Positions 23,434 to 35,088 of a stretch of 64,000 nt of DNA are shown piece by piece. Source of the stretch: Syncephalis plumigaleata (Eukaryota; Zoopagomycota; Zoopagomycetes; Zoopagales; Piptocephalidaceae); assembly GCA_025201365.1 (NCBI GenBank), contig JAIXMF010000008.1, positions 248,001 through 312,000 of the forward strand, read 5' to 3'. The first letter of the stretch is position 1; each line of letters starts with the position of its first letter. The notes under the pieces were generated by a model. It was not told the origin of the DNA and ran no database searches. It saw only the letters and a list, made by a program, of their open reading frames with translations. Both the position numbers and the translations under genes were made by a program.

Positions 23434-25184
23434 TCAAACAAATGATACTGCAGTCATTTGGGATTGCAGCTCTCTGTCGTGATAATCAGGTGGCATAGTC
23501 TCCGATAGATTGATTACAGGATGGCTGGAAAGATAGCGTAGATAAGTATCGAAGAACATTAACGTTTCCACTTCGTCTTGAGCAGCGTGCAATACTTTTG
23601 CATCGAAATCCGATATATCCCCGTTAATCATTTCGAGAAGCATTCGTTGTTGCGAGTCAGACAGATTAACCTGATGCTCTGATGTATCGAGTAGGAAAGT
23701 GTTGCGTAACCAAAATAAATACATACAAAGCCTTTCATTGTAATCGTCGAGTAAATGGTGCTCGCTAGGCATTGCTGGCTTCCTATCGGCATACTCTCGT
23801 ATCTTTCGACAGGCATCGTAGAAAAGCATATTTTCAACGCTAAGATCCCTAACTGTAAACGCTTTGAACTAATTGTTATCCAATATCATTATGTTAATCG
23901 ATAAAGAATGTACAATGCATGGGTAAATAAACAAATGGTTGCCTACCTGTTCGAATGCTAGCTTATCATTTAATAAGGCATGGAAGAATGCGCGCGATAG
24001 TGTGTTTTCACTAATACCCTGTGGATTAACTGTATCGCATGTGGCCAACGATTTATGGTTTTGCGTGGATAGTGTTTCCTTACGCAAATTACGACGAACT
24101 TGCTTCTGTTTGTATTTCTCTTGCAGTATACATGCAATCGGAAGAAATACACTGAAAACATTATTCACGAATAGCACGACAAGCTGGTAGCATATGGGTG
24201 GGAAGGGTCCTTTGTTCGGTAGTAATAGGGAACCAGCGATATACGCCGTTAATCCTATCATCCAAGATACCCATAGCCACATAAGTTCGCGTTGAATACC
24301 GAACGTGTCATTGATGCCATGTAGGAAGTAAAAGAAAAAGGGAGCAAACAAGACGATGATAGTTATTTCTAATACCATTAGAGGATAGACTTCCCAATTC
24401 AAACGGCATGCGCTGCTGTATTTGGCTGGTATTGCGCCCCCTTGAATGGTCGATGAAAGTAAATGGACAATTAATGTTAATAAAATGAGCATACCCCCTA
24501 TTACCCCATTATACGCCATAGCACGGATGTTTGCACCAAGTCACGATGTCTAAGAATCCACTGGGTAATGACGGACATTTTGGGAATTGGTTTTGGAAAT
24601 AGCGGCGTGTGCGGATAAGGAGTCAACGGACTACAATGCTCCTCTTCTGCTTCTGCTTCTGCTTCTGCTTTTTCTTTTTCTTTAATGTCATAACTAGCTT
24701 GTACGCTACAGCTCGAATGACAGTTTGGCACACGCTGAATGACATTCTTGGATGCGCACTCGTCTCGGCAAAGAATGTTATACGTGCTATCCTCGGATTT
24801 ATTGGAGATCAATTGCATTCCTAATACGCTCGCCTCGGCAATACGATAGAGCGCGACCAATCGCCATGCCCGACAGCAATTGGCGCACATGTAGAGCGGT
24901 GTCACTACCATTGGTATCCATAACTGTGTCCAGCACGGTATTGTTCCGGGTAGTATCATTCTTATGCTGTTGTAAAAAGCTAATATCATTCCCATGATTG
25001 CGGCGAATATGGTTAGGCACGGCGTTCTAAACCGGATCATCGGATGGCGTCGTAGATAACTGAATAGAACGATACAGAATATGCCGCTACCTATGAAGAA
25101 ACTACACAAAATGCTATAAGTAATGGTGACCGGGATTTCCATCGCCTCCCATTCTTCGCGAGTTTGCTGCGATTGTCGACCCAT
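23434..25184 (-). CDS. 7TM receptor with C-terminal RGS domain (copy 1)
   Basis: Exon 1 (25184-23947) and exon 2 (23868-23434) are joined by a 78-nt intron. Hydrophobic segments typical of a seven-helix receptor span exon 1, beginning with VTITYSILCSFFIGSGIFCIVLF. The RGS domain begins at the end of exon 1 (SRAFFHALLNDKLAFEQ) and continues in exon 2 with FTVRDLSVENMLFYDACRK, VNLS, and an EVETLMFFDTYLRYL end. Fungal 7TM-RGS hybrids (GprK-like) combine receptor and Galpha GTPase-activating functions at the membrane. The frame breaks by one base near 24510, inside an inter-helix region; because neighbouring essential genes show the same kind of break, I suspect an assembly error. A divergent paralogue starts at 26471. 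Confidence 0.75.
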
Positions 25185-26470
25185 GGCGCATACGTATTAA
25201 TACAAATGAACAAGCTTAACTGATTATTTGACTGGGGGGAATAGATATGGAAAAGAATGTAGACAAGAGTGATATATATTTGCTGTTGTTCAATGCTACA
25301 CTGAAAAATAGCTTCAACGATGACGCATGGACTATTATCGATAGAAGATAGCGATATATAAATAAAAAGTATGTACGTACATATAGCTTATGTACCTAGC
25401 AAATAACAGAATTAATAAGTCCACCGAATCAACGGTAGAATAGATAAACGAATAGATATACGACTGCGGTATAATGGTTTAAAGGAAAGTTGCATATCAA
25501 GAGGTATAACCGTGATGACTTCATTCTATAACGTTGACCTTTCCTCTTTAGCATGGCTGAACTTGATCATCTGGTTTTTCTATAGAGGAAAACAAGTTTT
25601 TGTTACAAAAATGGAAATAAGAACAAGAAACATGGTTTCGTGGTTGTCACGGGGCCTTTATCAGGTAAGTTGATTTTATTAGCACGATTTTTGTACTATT
25701 AGTATTCACTGCTATTGCTTACGCCCGTGCTCCTTTTCTGCCAGTTTATTTGCTCATTCTACTAGATTGGCAATATAGATCATAGCCTTAGTAAATGTGA
25801 AATCCATGCAAAGTATTCCAAGTTGCAATAGCATTGATAGATATTGAAGGAAAAGTCATGCTTTATTGATCATGCGGACAACTTGGCGAAATAAAGAAAC
25901 GTGTGCTTGCTTTGGAAGACGTATATAAATGGTATCAGTGTCATTGTCATCAAGCTAAGAAAGCTGAATACAAACATGTCTATCAGATCATCCGTATAAA
26001 TAGGAAACGTCAAATCACGAGCAGGTACATGTACTCGTGTCAATAATGGACTAATACATATTTATATAGCAACGATTACCTCACATAAATAGCGAGCTGT
26101 ATCACATACTGACTGGTCCATTCACTCATCTAGCTATTTATTGAATAAATATGCGCTATTTCCTTTTATATTACTAGAAATGATTCACATACAATTTACT
26201 CTACAACAAATCATCGATAAACAACTGGAACTCCGTTGTTTTCTTTTAGTCGGAGAAAGATATGCGCTGTATACAAGTTCCAACGAGCGTAGGCGCGAAT
26301 TGGCATTCCTCTTTATTCTCCTAATAGCTCGACACAAAGCATTGCGTTGACCATAATCTTATTGTCGTTAATTGTACATTCATGAATCACGCATAAATCG
26401 GCACAGGTGTGGTGTCGTCAATAATATCCCGTTCATTAATCCTACCTAATAGTATTACAGTACACATGCC
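25185..26470. other. Intergenic region between the two divergent 7TM-RGS genes
   Basis: About 1.3 kb of AT-rich DNA serves both promoters. No gene is supported; the 69-codon frame at 26141-26350 has no homology I recognise. No structural RNA was recognised. Confidence 0.4.
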
Positions 26471-28297
26471 ATGGATAATACGTCAAAGGCCAGTCTTGTC
26501 GTTATTACACCATCTTGGTAATCATTCTTGTTTTCGTTGGTGGCACCACCTGCCTGTACTACAGATGGCGAGAACAGCCCGCGATTCGTATTCGATCCTG
26601 GCATTTCACGCTAATGATCGTATTATCGAATACATTAATATTGACTTATCAATTAGCAAGTGCTCCTTTGAAATCCAAATTCCCTGTTGGCTCGAAGTGT
26701 GGGCCTACTATCTGACAATACCGCTAGTAATACCCGCGATATGTGCGCGGCATTTCAAATTGCCGCATTCTATTGTATAGGCCAGGAGAAGTTGAGCGTG
26801 TCAAGAAGAGTCTGCAACCGCTACCATCCCTCGAGCACAGCGTGCAAATGACGCACACTCGCCTGAAATGAGGTCGCTCTCCTCGGTTGGATCTGATGCC
26901 ACCATATTTCAAACGGCAAACGGCGTTAAACCAAAGTCATCCACTCTATTCACACTGGTCAATAAGCCCTCGTTACAATGGGATTCTATTTCGCTATCGC
27001 TCACTGATACTAATGAAATCACCTCCTTTAATCGAGGATCACCCGTGCCATCTCTGAAATCAACCGCTACTAATGCATCCTCGTTTAATAAGCTAGCCGG
27101 CAAGTTTGGATTTCGCAATCGTCGCTATTTAACGCAGACAATGTTTCTATCATTTAGCATCATTCTCATTATTACATTAACACTTATTGGACTATTGCTC
27201 GTCCAACTAGTTGATCCACACGCTATCGGAGGGAAGATGATGCTCGATCATCCTAGTGGTTGTTTGAACGGACCCATTCAATGGATACCATTCGTATTGC
27301 CATTAGTTCCGCTCTTATTTTTAATCTATCAGTTCATCTGGCTACTTTGGCATATCGATGACATTTACGGCATTCGTCATGAAGTAGTTGTTTCCGTTTG
27401 TTCATGGATAGTTACTGCAATCGTCTCAACCAGTTGGCTTCACTTTGCCCATTATGATGCGAATAGCGATAGTGTCATGCGGGTATTCCCGCCTAGCAAC
27501 CTACTTGCCATCAATGCAATAGTCCTACACATAACAAGTATTTGCTGGCCATTATGGTTGGTCAGAAAGGACAGGAATCAACTGGCCAGTGTCAATGTAG
27601 TCAGCGGTGACGTTGACAACATCCGCAAGGATGATCAACTGCTGGACGAGTCGGGATTGCATGCTATATACTCGCATATTACCTTTCACGAAATGCTACA
27701 AAATCCGAACAATTTAGTAAGGTATGTTGACATTGAACTTATTGTCACACTAATGACAGCATACTAACAGTTATGCAGTTTAAAGAATTTACTATTCGTC
27801 ACTTGTGCGTTGAGAATGTACTTTTCTACGAGGGCTGCTGCTTGCTGCTACGTGTGGCTCAACAGCATTTTCAGCGTCCGCGCTCATCGTCCAGACGATC
27901 GGAAACTACGGTGATCGATGCAAGGAGTGCACAGGCATCGACCATGATACGCTCGCCGCAACTGCAACGACGATTGAAATGGTTTCGAAAAATGTTCCTT
28001 TCCGAGGATGCCGAGTTGCAAGTCAACTTGTCATCCAGCGTGCATCGTAACCTATTAGATGAAATTAAACGAGCCGATGCTCCATTCGATACACAGCCAT
28101 TGCGAGCAGCACGCGATGAAGTAGAAGAACTGATGCTACGAGACATTTATCCACGATACATTCTAGCAAGCGAGATGGACATGCACGAGCAAACGGGTAT
28201 AATTCAGTGCATGTCAATTGTCAACGATGTCTTTATCCAGCAGAAGCCGAAGAAGCAGAAGAAAGAAAAGGAAATCGGATTAATTCTCGTATTGTAA
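26471..28297 (+). CDS. 7TM receptor with C-terminal RGS domain (copy 2), frame-broken at the N terminus
   Basis: This is a paralogue of the gene at 23434-25184 in divergent orientation. From about 26868 the frame is open to 27716. The middle helices include MFLSFSIILIITLTLIGLLLV and a WIPFVLPLVPLLFLIYQFIWLLW segment. An intron (27717-27778) follows, then the RGS exon 27779-28297 with FTIRHLCVENVLFYEG, VNLSSSVHRNLL and a DEVEELMLRDIYPRYI end. The first helices (26471-26760) are split over three frames: MDNTSKASLVVITPSW, then IILVFVGG and the LTYQLAS region, then WAYYLTIPLVIPAICARHF. At least three frame changes are therefore needed before 26870. It is either a decaying receptor or affected by base errors. 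The intact RGS half could also be made from an internal ATG. Confidence 0.65.
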
Positions 28298-28664
28298 TGT
28301 CGAGTTAATCCTATAGCATGCATATTCACTAATATGAGCATACGCCATAGTCGATAGCATTGTAATATGACCGGGTAATAATGCGTCATTCCATATTCAT
28401 ATACTAATCCTTATTATTTAATAAATATAGCTACAAATATCACGTTTTATCAATAGAACAAGCTATTCAGTGCATCATTTCTCTAGCATTATTACTGTAT
28501 CTAATGATAAATCAATTATATCAAGCTTATTCACACGTTACATTATAGCGTATACAAATCGCATTTCATAATAATAATAAAGGAATATGTCATCGATTTA
28601 TTCAATATTAATGATAATGACATGTATTTCTTGGTTGTCCTCCATTTTACTAAGCGAAATGAGC
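28298..28664. other. Tail-to-tail intergenic region
   Basis: AT-rich 3' flanks of the 7TM-RGS copy 2 gene and the acyltransferase gene lie here, with AATAAATAT near 28420 and AATAATAATAAAGGAAT near 28570 as possible polyadenylation signals. Nothing else was seen. Confidence 0.4.
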
Positions 28665-30078
28665 TTAACCGATGTACTTTGTGAATTGGCAAAACTCCTC
28701 ATCCTTTAACAGCTTCGTAAAGTCCTTCTCCAGCATGCCAATGTAGAATTCAACACCGGCTACTCCCGATGCTTCATCCGCGTTGGTGGGAGGCAGGCCG
28801 AAAACAACGGCACCACCGCACCAGTTATCATAGGGTAGACGTCGACGAATCGGTCGACCATAACCAAAGTCAACGTCGTACAACCGTGGAAATGCCAGAT
28901 TAGCGATGGCAAAGTCGATACCGATCATTACTTGAGTGGGCGTTTGCAATCGATGCTGTTCGGGTAGCATAGCCAACCAATTGACCGCCGATTGAAGTCG
29001 TTGTCCGTTCATTTCGACAAGTCGTTGCGAATGACCTTAGCCCAATAGCCTAGTGGTCGCCTTCTTAGATTCTGTACCGTGGCAACGGGATTAACACGAA
29101 ATGACGCATTGCCGAAATAGTTGCAAGCATTGGTGGATCGAATTTTGCACGACAATTGCGGCAACATGAAAACTGAACGGTTTACGCTTAGCAAGACACT
29201 GGCCCGTGAGGTAGCTCGCCAAATGAGTGCGGCCAATGCATCGCCACTCGATATCCACTTGATATTTGAGACACTTTCCATGCCCCATTTATGCTCGAAT
29301 GGTTTCATGGCTTCCGCTTTGAGTTCCGCTAACTTCTCGGCCGACACCTGGAATATAGCAGTTTTCATGGGTGGTGATGCCATTTCACCGGCTGCATTAG
29401 CTGCTGATTGCGATGGTGTAAACGCATATTTGAACGATGCAAATCCGGTTTCACCCAGTAATACTCGGGATGCTTCTCGGTGGGCATACCAGTGGCGATA
29501 CAGCGAGCGTTCATTGCAGGGCGCAGTGGCGTATCACCCCGTACACAAGCCGTCCAAGTATCCATGAAGATCTCGACCCCGAAGCCATCGGAAACCACGT
29601 GATGAATGGCAATTGTGATGGCGACACCTTCGTTGTTGCGGAATCGTGTAATGCGCGCAGCAAGCATCGGTGCCTCGTCATATCGGCTCGTACCGATACA
29701 CGTCCAGTCAGCGGGTATACTATCATGACGCCAATCGGGCTCGAATCGCTCGAATCCATAATTCACTTGTCGCTCGTATAATGGTATCGGATAACCGATG
29801 GTGGTGAACTCACGTAAACGATCAGGCTTTGTGATGAAACCCGAATACAATACGGGATAGTAGCTTAGAGCTTTCTCAAGACCTGCTGCCAATGCCCTCG
29901 TGGGCATAAACACTGCGGTTGGATCTGGATTGCGATAGAAGTAGATGTGTCGGTTATAAGTCAATGGCATAATCATATCAAGCGGCGTCATGTACGCGGG
30001 CGTCAGCTTCATCTCTTTCGGCGGCCCAAATCGATAGATTATATCCTCAGTATGATGTCCCTTGCTTTGAATTGCCAT
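28665..30078 (-). CDS. BAHD / trichothecene-acetyltransferase-like acyltransferase
   Basis: The frame starts at ATG 30078 (MAIQSKGHH) and ends at 28665. The catalytic HHVVSDG motif (HxxxD type) is near residue 160 (about 29605), and the structural DFGYGRP motif (DFGWG type) lies near 28855. Together they identify a CoA-dependent acyl/hydroxycinnamoyl transferase of the BAHD or fungal trichothecene 3-O-acetyltransferase group, which moves an acyl group from CoA to an alcohol or amine. The size (about 470 residues) fits the family. The frame is broken twice, near 29455 and 29010, each by about one base, with family-like sequence continuing on either side. Given similar breaks in CSE1 this may be base error rather than decay. 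No introns were seen. The substrate is unknown, and no metabolic gene cluster surrounds it. Confidence 0.75.
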
Positions 30079-30534
30079 GATTGAATATGGAGACCAGATG
30101 TATCGTGCGCGAGTGGAAAGTAAGGCAACGTTGAACTCGCTCGAGTAATGCACGATCAATTCGCCGCTTTATTAACGATAAGCCTCGCCTATCTTTGCTT
30201 TACGCAGCATTAATAATGTGCTATTGAGACTCCTTTCTTCTCTGAATATAGTCTCGGAGCCATTCAACCTGTTCTAGGCACTCCTTAATAAAGTTTATCT
30301 CCACAATAGCGATCAATGAGATATATATAATAATGGATCACGTGGTTTTATTTTCTCATTTTACAATGATGAATGTGTATGCGATGTGTTGAGTGTGTGT
30401 GTGCGATGTGGACACGTCGTTTCTCCAAACCGCGTATCTCCACGCGCGCACTGTTCTTGTTTTCTTTTTCATTCGTCATTCCACCGCTTCAAAATAAGTT
30501 TTTTCTCTTTTTGTCGCATTCCCTCGCTTAGATC
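30079..30534. other. Divergent promoter region between acyltransferase and CSE1
   Basis: About 455 bases hold the promoters of both genes. ATATATATAATAATGG near 30320 could act as a TATA-like element for CSE1. A pyrimidine-rich stretch with an acceptor-like CGCTTAG at 30526-30532, just before the CSE1 ATG, suggests a 5' untranslated intron. Confidence 0.4.
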
Positions 30535-33078
30535 ATGGAAGTTAACGAGCAGAATCTACAGGTACTTGCTCAGTATCTTGGCCAGACACTTGATCCTGCA
30601 TTGCGTCGAGAAGGTGTGTAGGGAAAAGGAGAGAGAGTGTGTGCGAGAGTTGTCTTATGCTATTGTATTCAGCGAGGATCCATAGTCTTTGTTCTTTGCT
30701 AACATATATATATATGCGTCTATTTATATCTATATCTATATCAATTTAACTAGCCGAGCAATTCTTGCAATCTGCGGAAAAGAATGCCGGATTCCCGTTG
30801 CTTACATTGACGCTAATCGTCAAGGAGGATGCCGATCCTAATATTCGATTTGCGGCCGCTTTGCTCCTCAAGAACTTTGTTAAGCGTCACTGGAGTGTTG
30901 TAAGTTACCATTCGCATATATCGTATCCCTACGCATTCCACATAATACTAATATGTTTCATTATTGCTAGACCGAGGGACAAGACTCCATTGCTCCATCG
31001 GATCGACAGGCTATCAAGGCAAATATCGTCGATGTCTTGGTTAAGGTATCACCGAAGATTCAGGTGCAAATTGGTGAAGTCATCGCGACTATTGCCGATA
31101 ACGACTTTCCAGCTGACTGGGCCGACTTGGTACCGGTAAGCTTTATATTCATATATATATATATATATAGAAGACATGCTATGAGTTTGTTATTAACAAT
31201 CGTGTTTATTTATTTTCTAGAACTTGGTATCAAAACTAAACCCACAAGATTACACGATAAATAATGGCATCTTGAAGACTGTTCATATGCTTTTCAAAGG
31301 GTAGGTTCATCTACTCGATTGCCATACCGGATAGTTCACTCATGCATTTATGTTTTATTAGATGGCGTCATGCCTTTGCTTCCGACGCTGTCTTTTCGGA
31401 AATTAAATATGTCATCGGTATATTTGGTCAGCCATTCCTTGAATTAGTTCTGGTAAGTAGTAGTTGTATGCGTATTTACGATTTCAATCCAGCGTGCTAA
31501 TCATGTTTCCCCATCTACTCAGAATACCGATCAATTAATTGATAAAAATGCGCAAGATGCAGCAGCACTACAAACACTGCTTGAATCGATGTTCTTGTCG
31601 GCGAAGGTGTTCTACAATTTGAATTCACAAGATTTGCCAGAATTCTTCGAGGATCATATGACTGAATTCATGACCATCTTCCACAAGTACCTACTTTACA
31701 CCAATCCAATTGTGGAGACACAGGTGAGTAGTTTCGTCTTGGTATTGATCATCGTGACATGTTAATACTGATGTATGCCTGATTAAACAATAAATAGGAT
31801 CCAGATGAAGCAGGCCCATTGGAGAAGCTACGTGCTAGCATCTGTGAGATTGTTGACTTGTACGCCAAGCGATACGCTGAGGAATTCAAGATGCTACAGG
31901 ATTTCATTACCATTATCTGGACCATGTTAACTAAGCTTTCGCTGGAACCAAAGAACGACATTGTAAGTGGTCACTAGTCTACGAGAGATTTACGCAAACT
32001 AACACCACCTCCAGTTGATGTGTCGTGCTCTATCCTTTTTGGCTACAGTGGTTAAATTAAAGGAGACGCGAGATATGTTCGGCAATGAGCAAACGATGAA
32101 AGAGATTTGCGAGAAGCTAGTATTGCAAAACATGAGCATGCGCGGTAAGTAATGATAGTAATTGGATGTATAAACGTATTAACTAACCGATTAAATGATA
32201 GAATCCGATGAGGAGTTGATTGAAGATGAACCGGTTGTATTTGTTCGTAGGGATCTTGAAGGAACTGGTAAATATATATATATATATACATTGTTGGAAA
32301 TCTACATGATAATTTATACATCATTCAATTGTGACTACATCCAGAGAGCGATACACGCCGTAAAGCAGCCACCGATTTGGTTCAAGCATTGCAAGAACAG
32401 TTTGCCGAACAAACAACGAATATCATTACACTTTACATTACACAATTCTTACAGGTACACATCTACAGTTGTAATATGAGGTTTATTTCTTTCGTATTAA
32501 TGTAAAATATGAATTAGCGTTATGCCGAAAATCCAACCAACAATTGGCGCGATAAAGATATTGCCATTTACTTGCTTACTTCGATTGCCGCACGCAGTAC
32601 ATCTCAGGTAACTATGATGATGATTATTGTTGGATATAAACACAGCCATGGACTCATCACGTACATGAATAGGGTGCAATCAATACAAGTCAATTTGTTG
32701 ATGTGGCCAGTTTCTTCTCAGGCCAGGTACTTCCAGATCTACAAGCACCAGCCAATTCAGTGCATCCTGTACTGCAAATGGATGCCATTAAATTCGTCAA
32801 CACGTTCCGTCATCAGGTAAATTACTTGTAACTAGTATGATCTTCAGTCAATCCTAACTATTATCTATGTTGTATATGATATTACTAGCTTACTAAAGAA
32901 CAATGGCTATCAGTTCTACCAATGTTAGCCGAACGACTTGGATCGGAACACGTAGTTGTCTACACTTATGCGGCAATTGCCATTGAACGTATGTTGACCG
33001 TCAAGTCAGGTCAAAATGTACCAACGTAAGTTACTAGTTTATTATGAAGACGATGCTTAGAATCGATCAATCAAGATA

Positions 33079-33113
<35 letters not shown>

Positions 33114-34929
33114 TTATTAGTGTGGCTGCAGATGATATCAAGCCATTCACGGATACATTGCTTACTAAATTATTTGCACATTTGGAAAAGAGTCAATCGC
33201 CCGAGAAGTTAGCCGAGAACGAGTTCCTTATGAAAGGTACTAACAAATACTATCATTTACCATGTTATATACTGAATACTTACCGTGTAATCATTAGCTA
33301 TCCTACGTATTCTAGTTACTATTCGTGGTGAATTGCCACAACCCACCTTGATCATGACCAAGCTAGTAACGGTCATCGAGGCTGTAAGCACGAATCCAAG
33401 TAATCCACGCTTCAATCACTACACATTTGAAGCCGTAAGTGCACTATTACGGTAAGTAGGGACATGACATATCAACTTGATGCGTTTGACTAATTCGAGT
33501 TTATACACTAATGAAACAGAGCTGGTCCTGCAGCCTTACCTGCACTTGAGGAACAACTAACCCCTACATGCCAATCCATTCTACAACGAGATGTGACTGG
33601 TGAGCACCTAATTACAAAGTGAAGAAAGATAGAAATAACACTAATGACAACGATGATACTATTCTCTATTATTAGAGTTTATTCCGTATGTTATTCAGCT
33701 TATCTCATTGATGCTTGAACTGCATAGCAATGTGCCACCAGCCTATGCAGCAATGTTGCCACCCTTCCTGCAACCTACTTTATGGGAAGTTCAAGGTAAA
33801 TAGATATATAGTAATCAAATAGACAACTCTTATTAATCATATGTACATTCTATTGTTGATGCTTAAATAACAGGAAATGTACCCGCTCTAACTCGTCTAG
33901 TTAAAGCCTACATTGCCAAGGATATTGGTGGCATTTTCGATCGTGGTCAATTGAACCAATCCTTGGTGTATTCCAGAAGCTTAATGCTTCCAAGCTTAAT
34001 GATCAATATGGATTTGAATTGTTGCAATCGATATTTACTTATGCACCAGAGTAAGTAGATATTCAGTTTTATATCCTTGACTAATCGCAACTGTATGCTG
34101 TAGAGAGCGTATGACCAACTACTTCCCTGCTATTATACGCTTGTGCTTAATCGATTGCAGAGTAGTCGTACTGAAAAGTTCACGATTGCCTTTATCACAT
34201 TTATGCATTCCTATTCGGAACGGATAGTATTAAGGAGGGACCGGATGCAACTATCAAGGTGTTTGAAGCCATTCAGCCAAGGTAAATAGACAAATGGTGA
34301 ATATGCTCATCGTTATTGTTCTGACACTAGTGCTATTATCGTAGATTATTCGTCAATATTGCCAATTCCGTCATTATACCGACGCTTAACATTGTGGCAT
34401 TGCCGCGTGACTGTAAACTATGTGCCGTGGGTTATACACGTCTACTTACTCAGTCTACGGCTATTGTACACTCGGAAATGGCCAATATCTGGTAAGTAAT
34501 AAAGCAATGCTGAATCAATAGTATACTAATTACTAATTATTGTTATATAGGCCAGCATTATTCAAGGCTCTCGTTACCATCTTCACTTCTAATCGTGCTT
34601 TAGTCGTACCGTCTACTGAGGAAGAGAACTATGAACTTGAGGAATCTGTCGGTTTCCAGGCTGCATTCAGTAAATTGGGAGCAGCATCACAACCAGTTGA
34701 AGATCCATTTGCCACCATTACTGATCCTCGCTTGTTTTTAGCAGTTCATTTGCAACAATTCAATAGTCAACATCCAAATGTGGTAAGTAGTAATAGTGTA
34801 CACTTATACAATGCTATTATTAATGATGGATTTATTCGATAATGCATAGATTACCAATGCGGTACAAGACTGGACGATGCCGATGCTAAGCAATGGGTGG
34901 CCAATCTATTGACCGCTAAAGTGGCATAA
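30535..34929 (+). CDS. CSE1: CSE1 / exportin-2, importin-alpha re-exporter
   Basis: I read 22 exons with 50-140-nt introns: 30535-30613, 30754-30899, 30971-31135, 31221-31300, 31362-31452, 31523-31723, 31798-31962, 32015-32144, 32202-32267, 32345-32454, 32518-32607, 32673-32816, 32889-33025, 33121-33236, 33298-33451, 33520-33599, 33676-33795, 33874-34050, 34104-34281, 34345-34491, 34551-34782, 34850-34929. The N-terminal importin-beta domain (LRREAEQFLQSAEKN... FAAALLLKNFVKRHW) and a central segment KSYLLTSIAARS-type match the CAS/CSE1 family, which returns importin-alpha to the cytoplasm with Ran-GTP. The predicted length of about 960 residues fits. Four single- or two-base frame breaks occur near 33970, 34140, 34220 and 34870, with conserved sequence resuming each time. 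In an essential gene these are most likely assembly errors. Confidence 0.9.
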
Positions 34930-35088
34930 GTTATCGTATTTCTATAGACATATCGCGTATACGCACAAACACACTCACAAACACAAGAACACAAACACAC
35001 AAATAGTCTTATAAAGATACGATAACTTGAGGGTAAGGTTAACAAAGTAAATCGTGCAAGTCTATACATATACACATGTGTGTATTTA

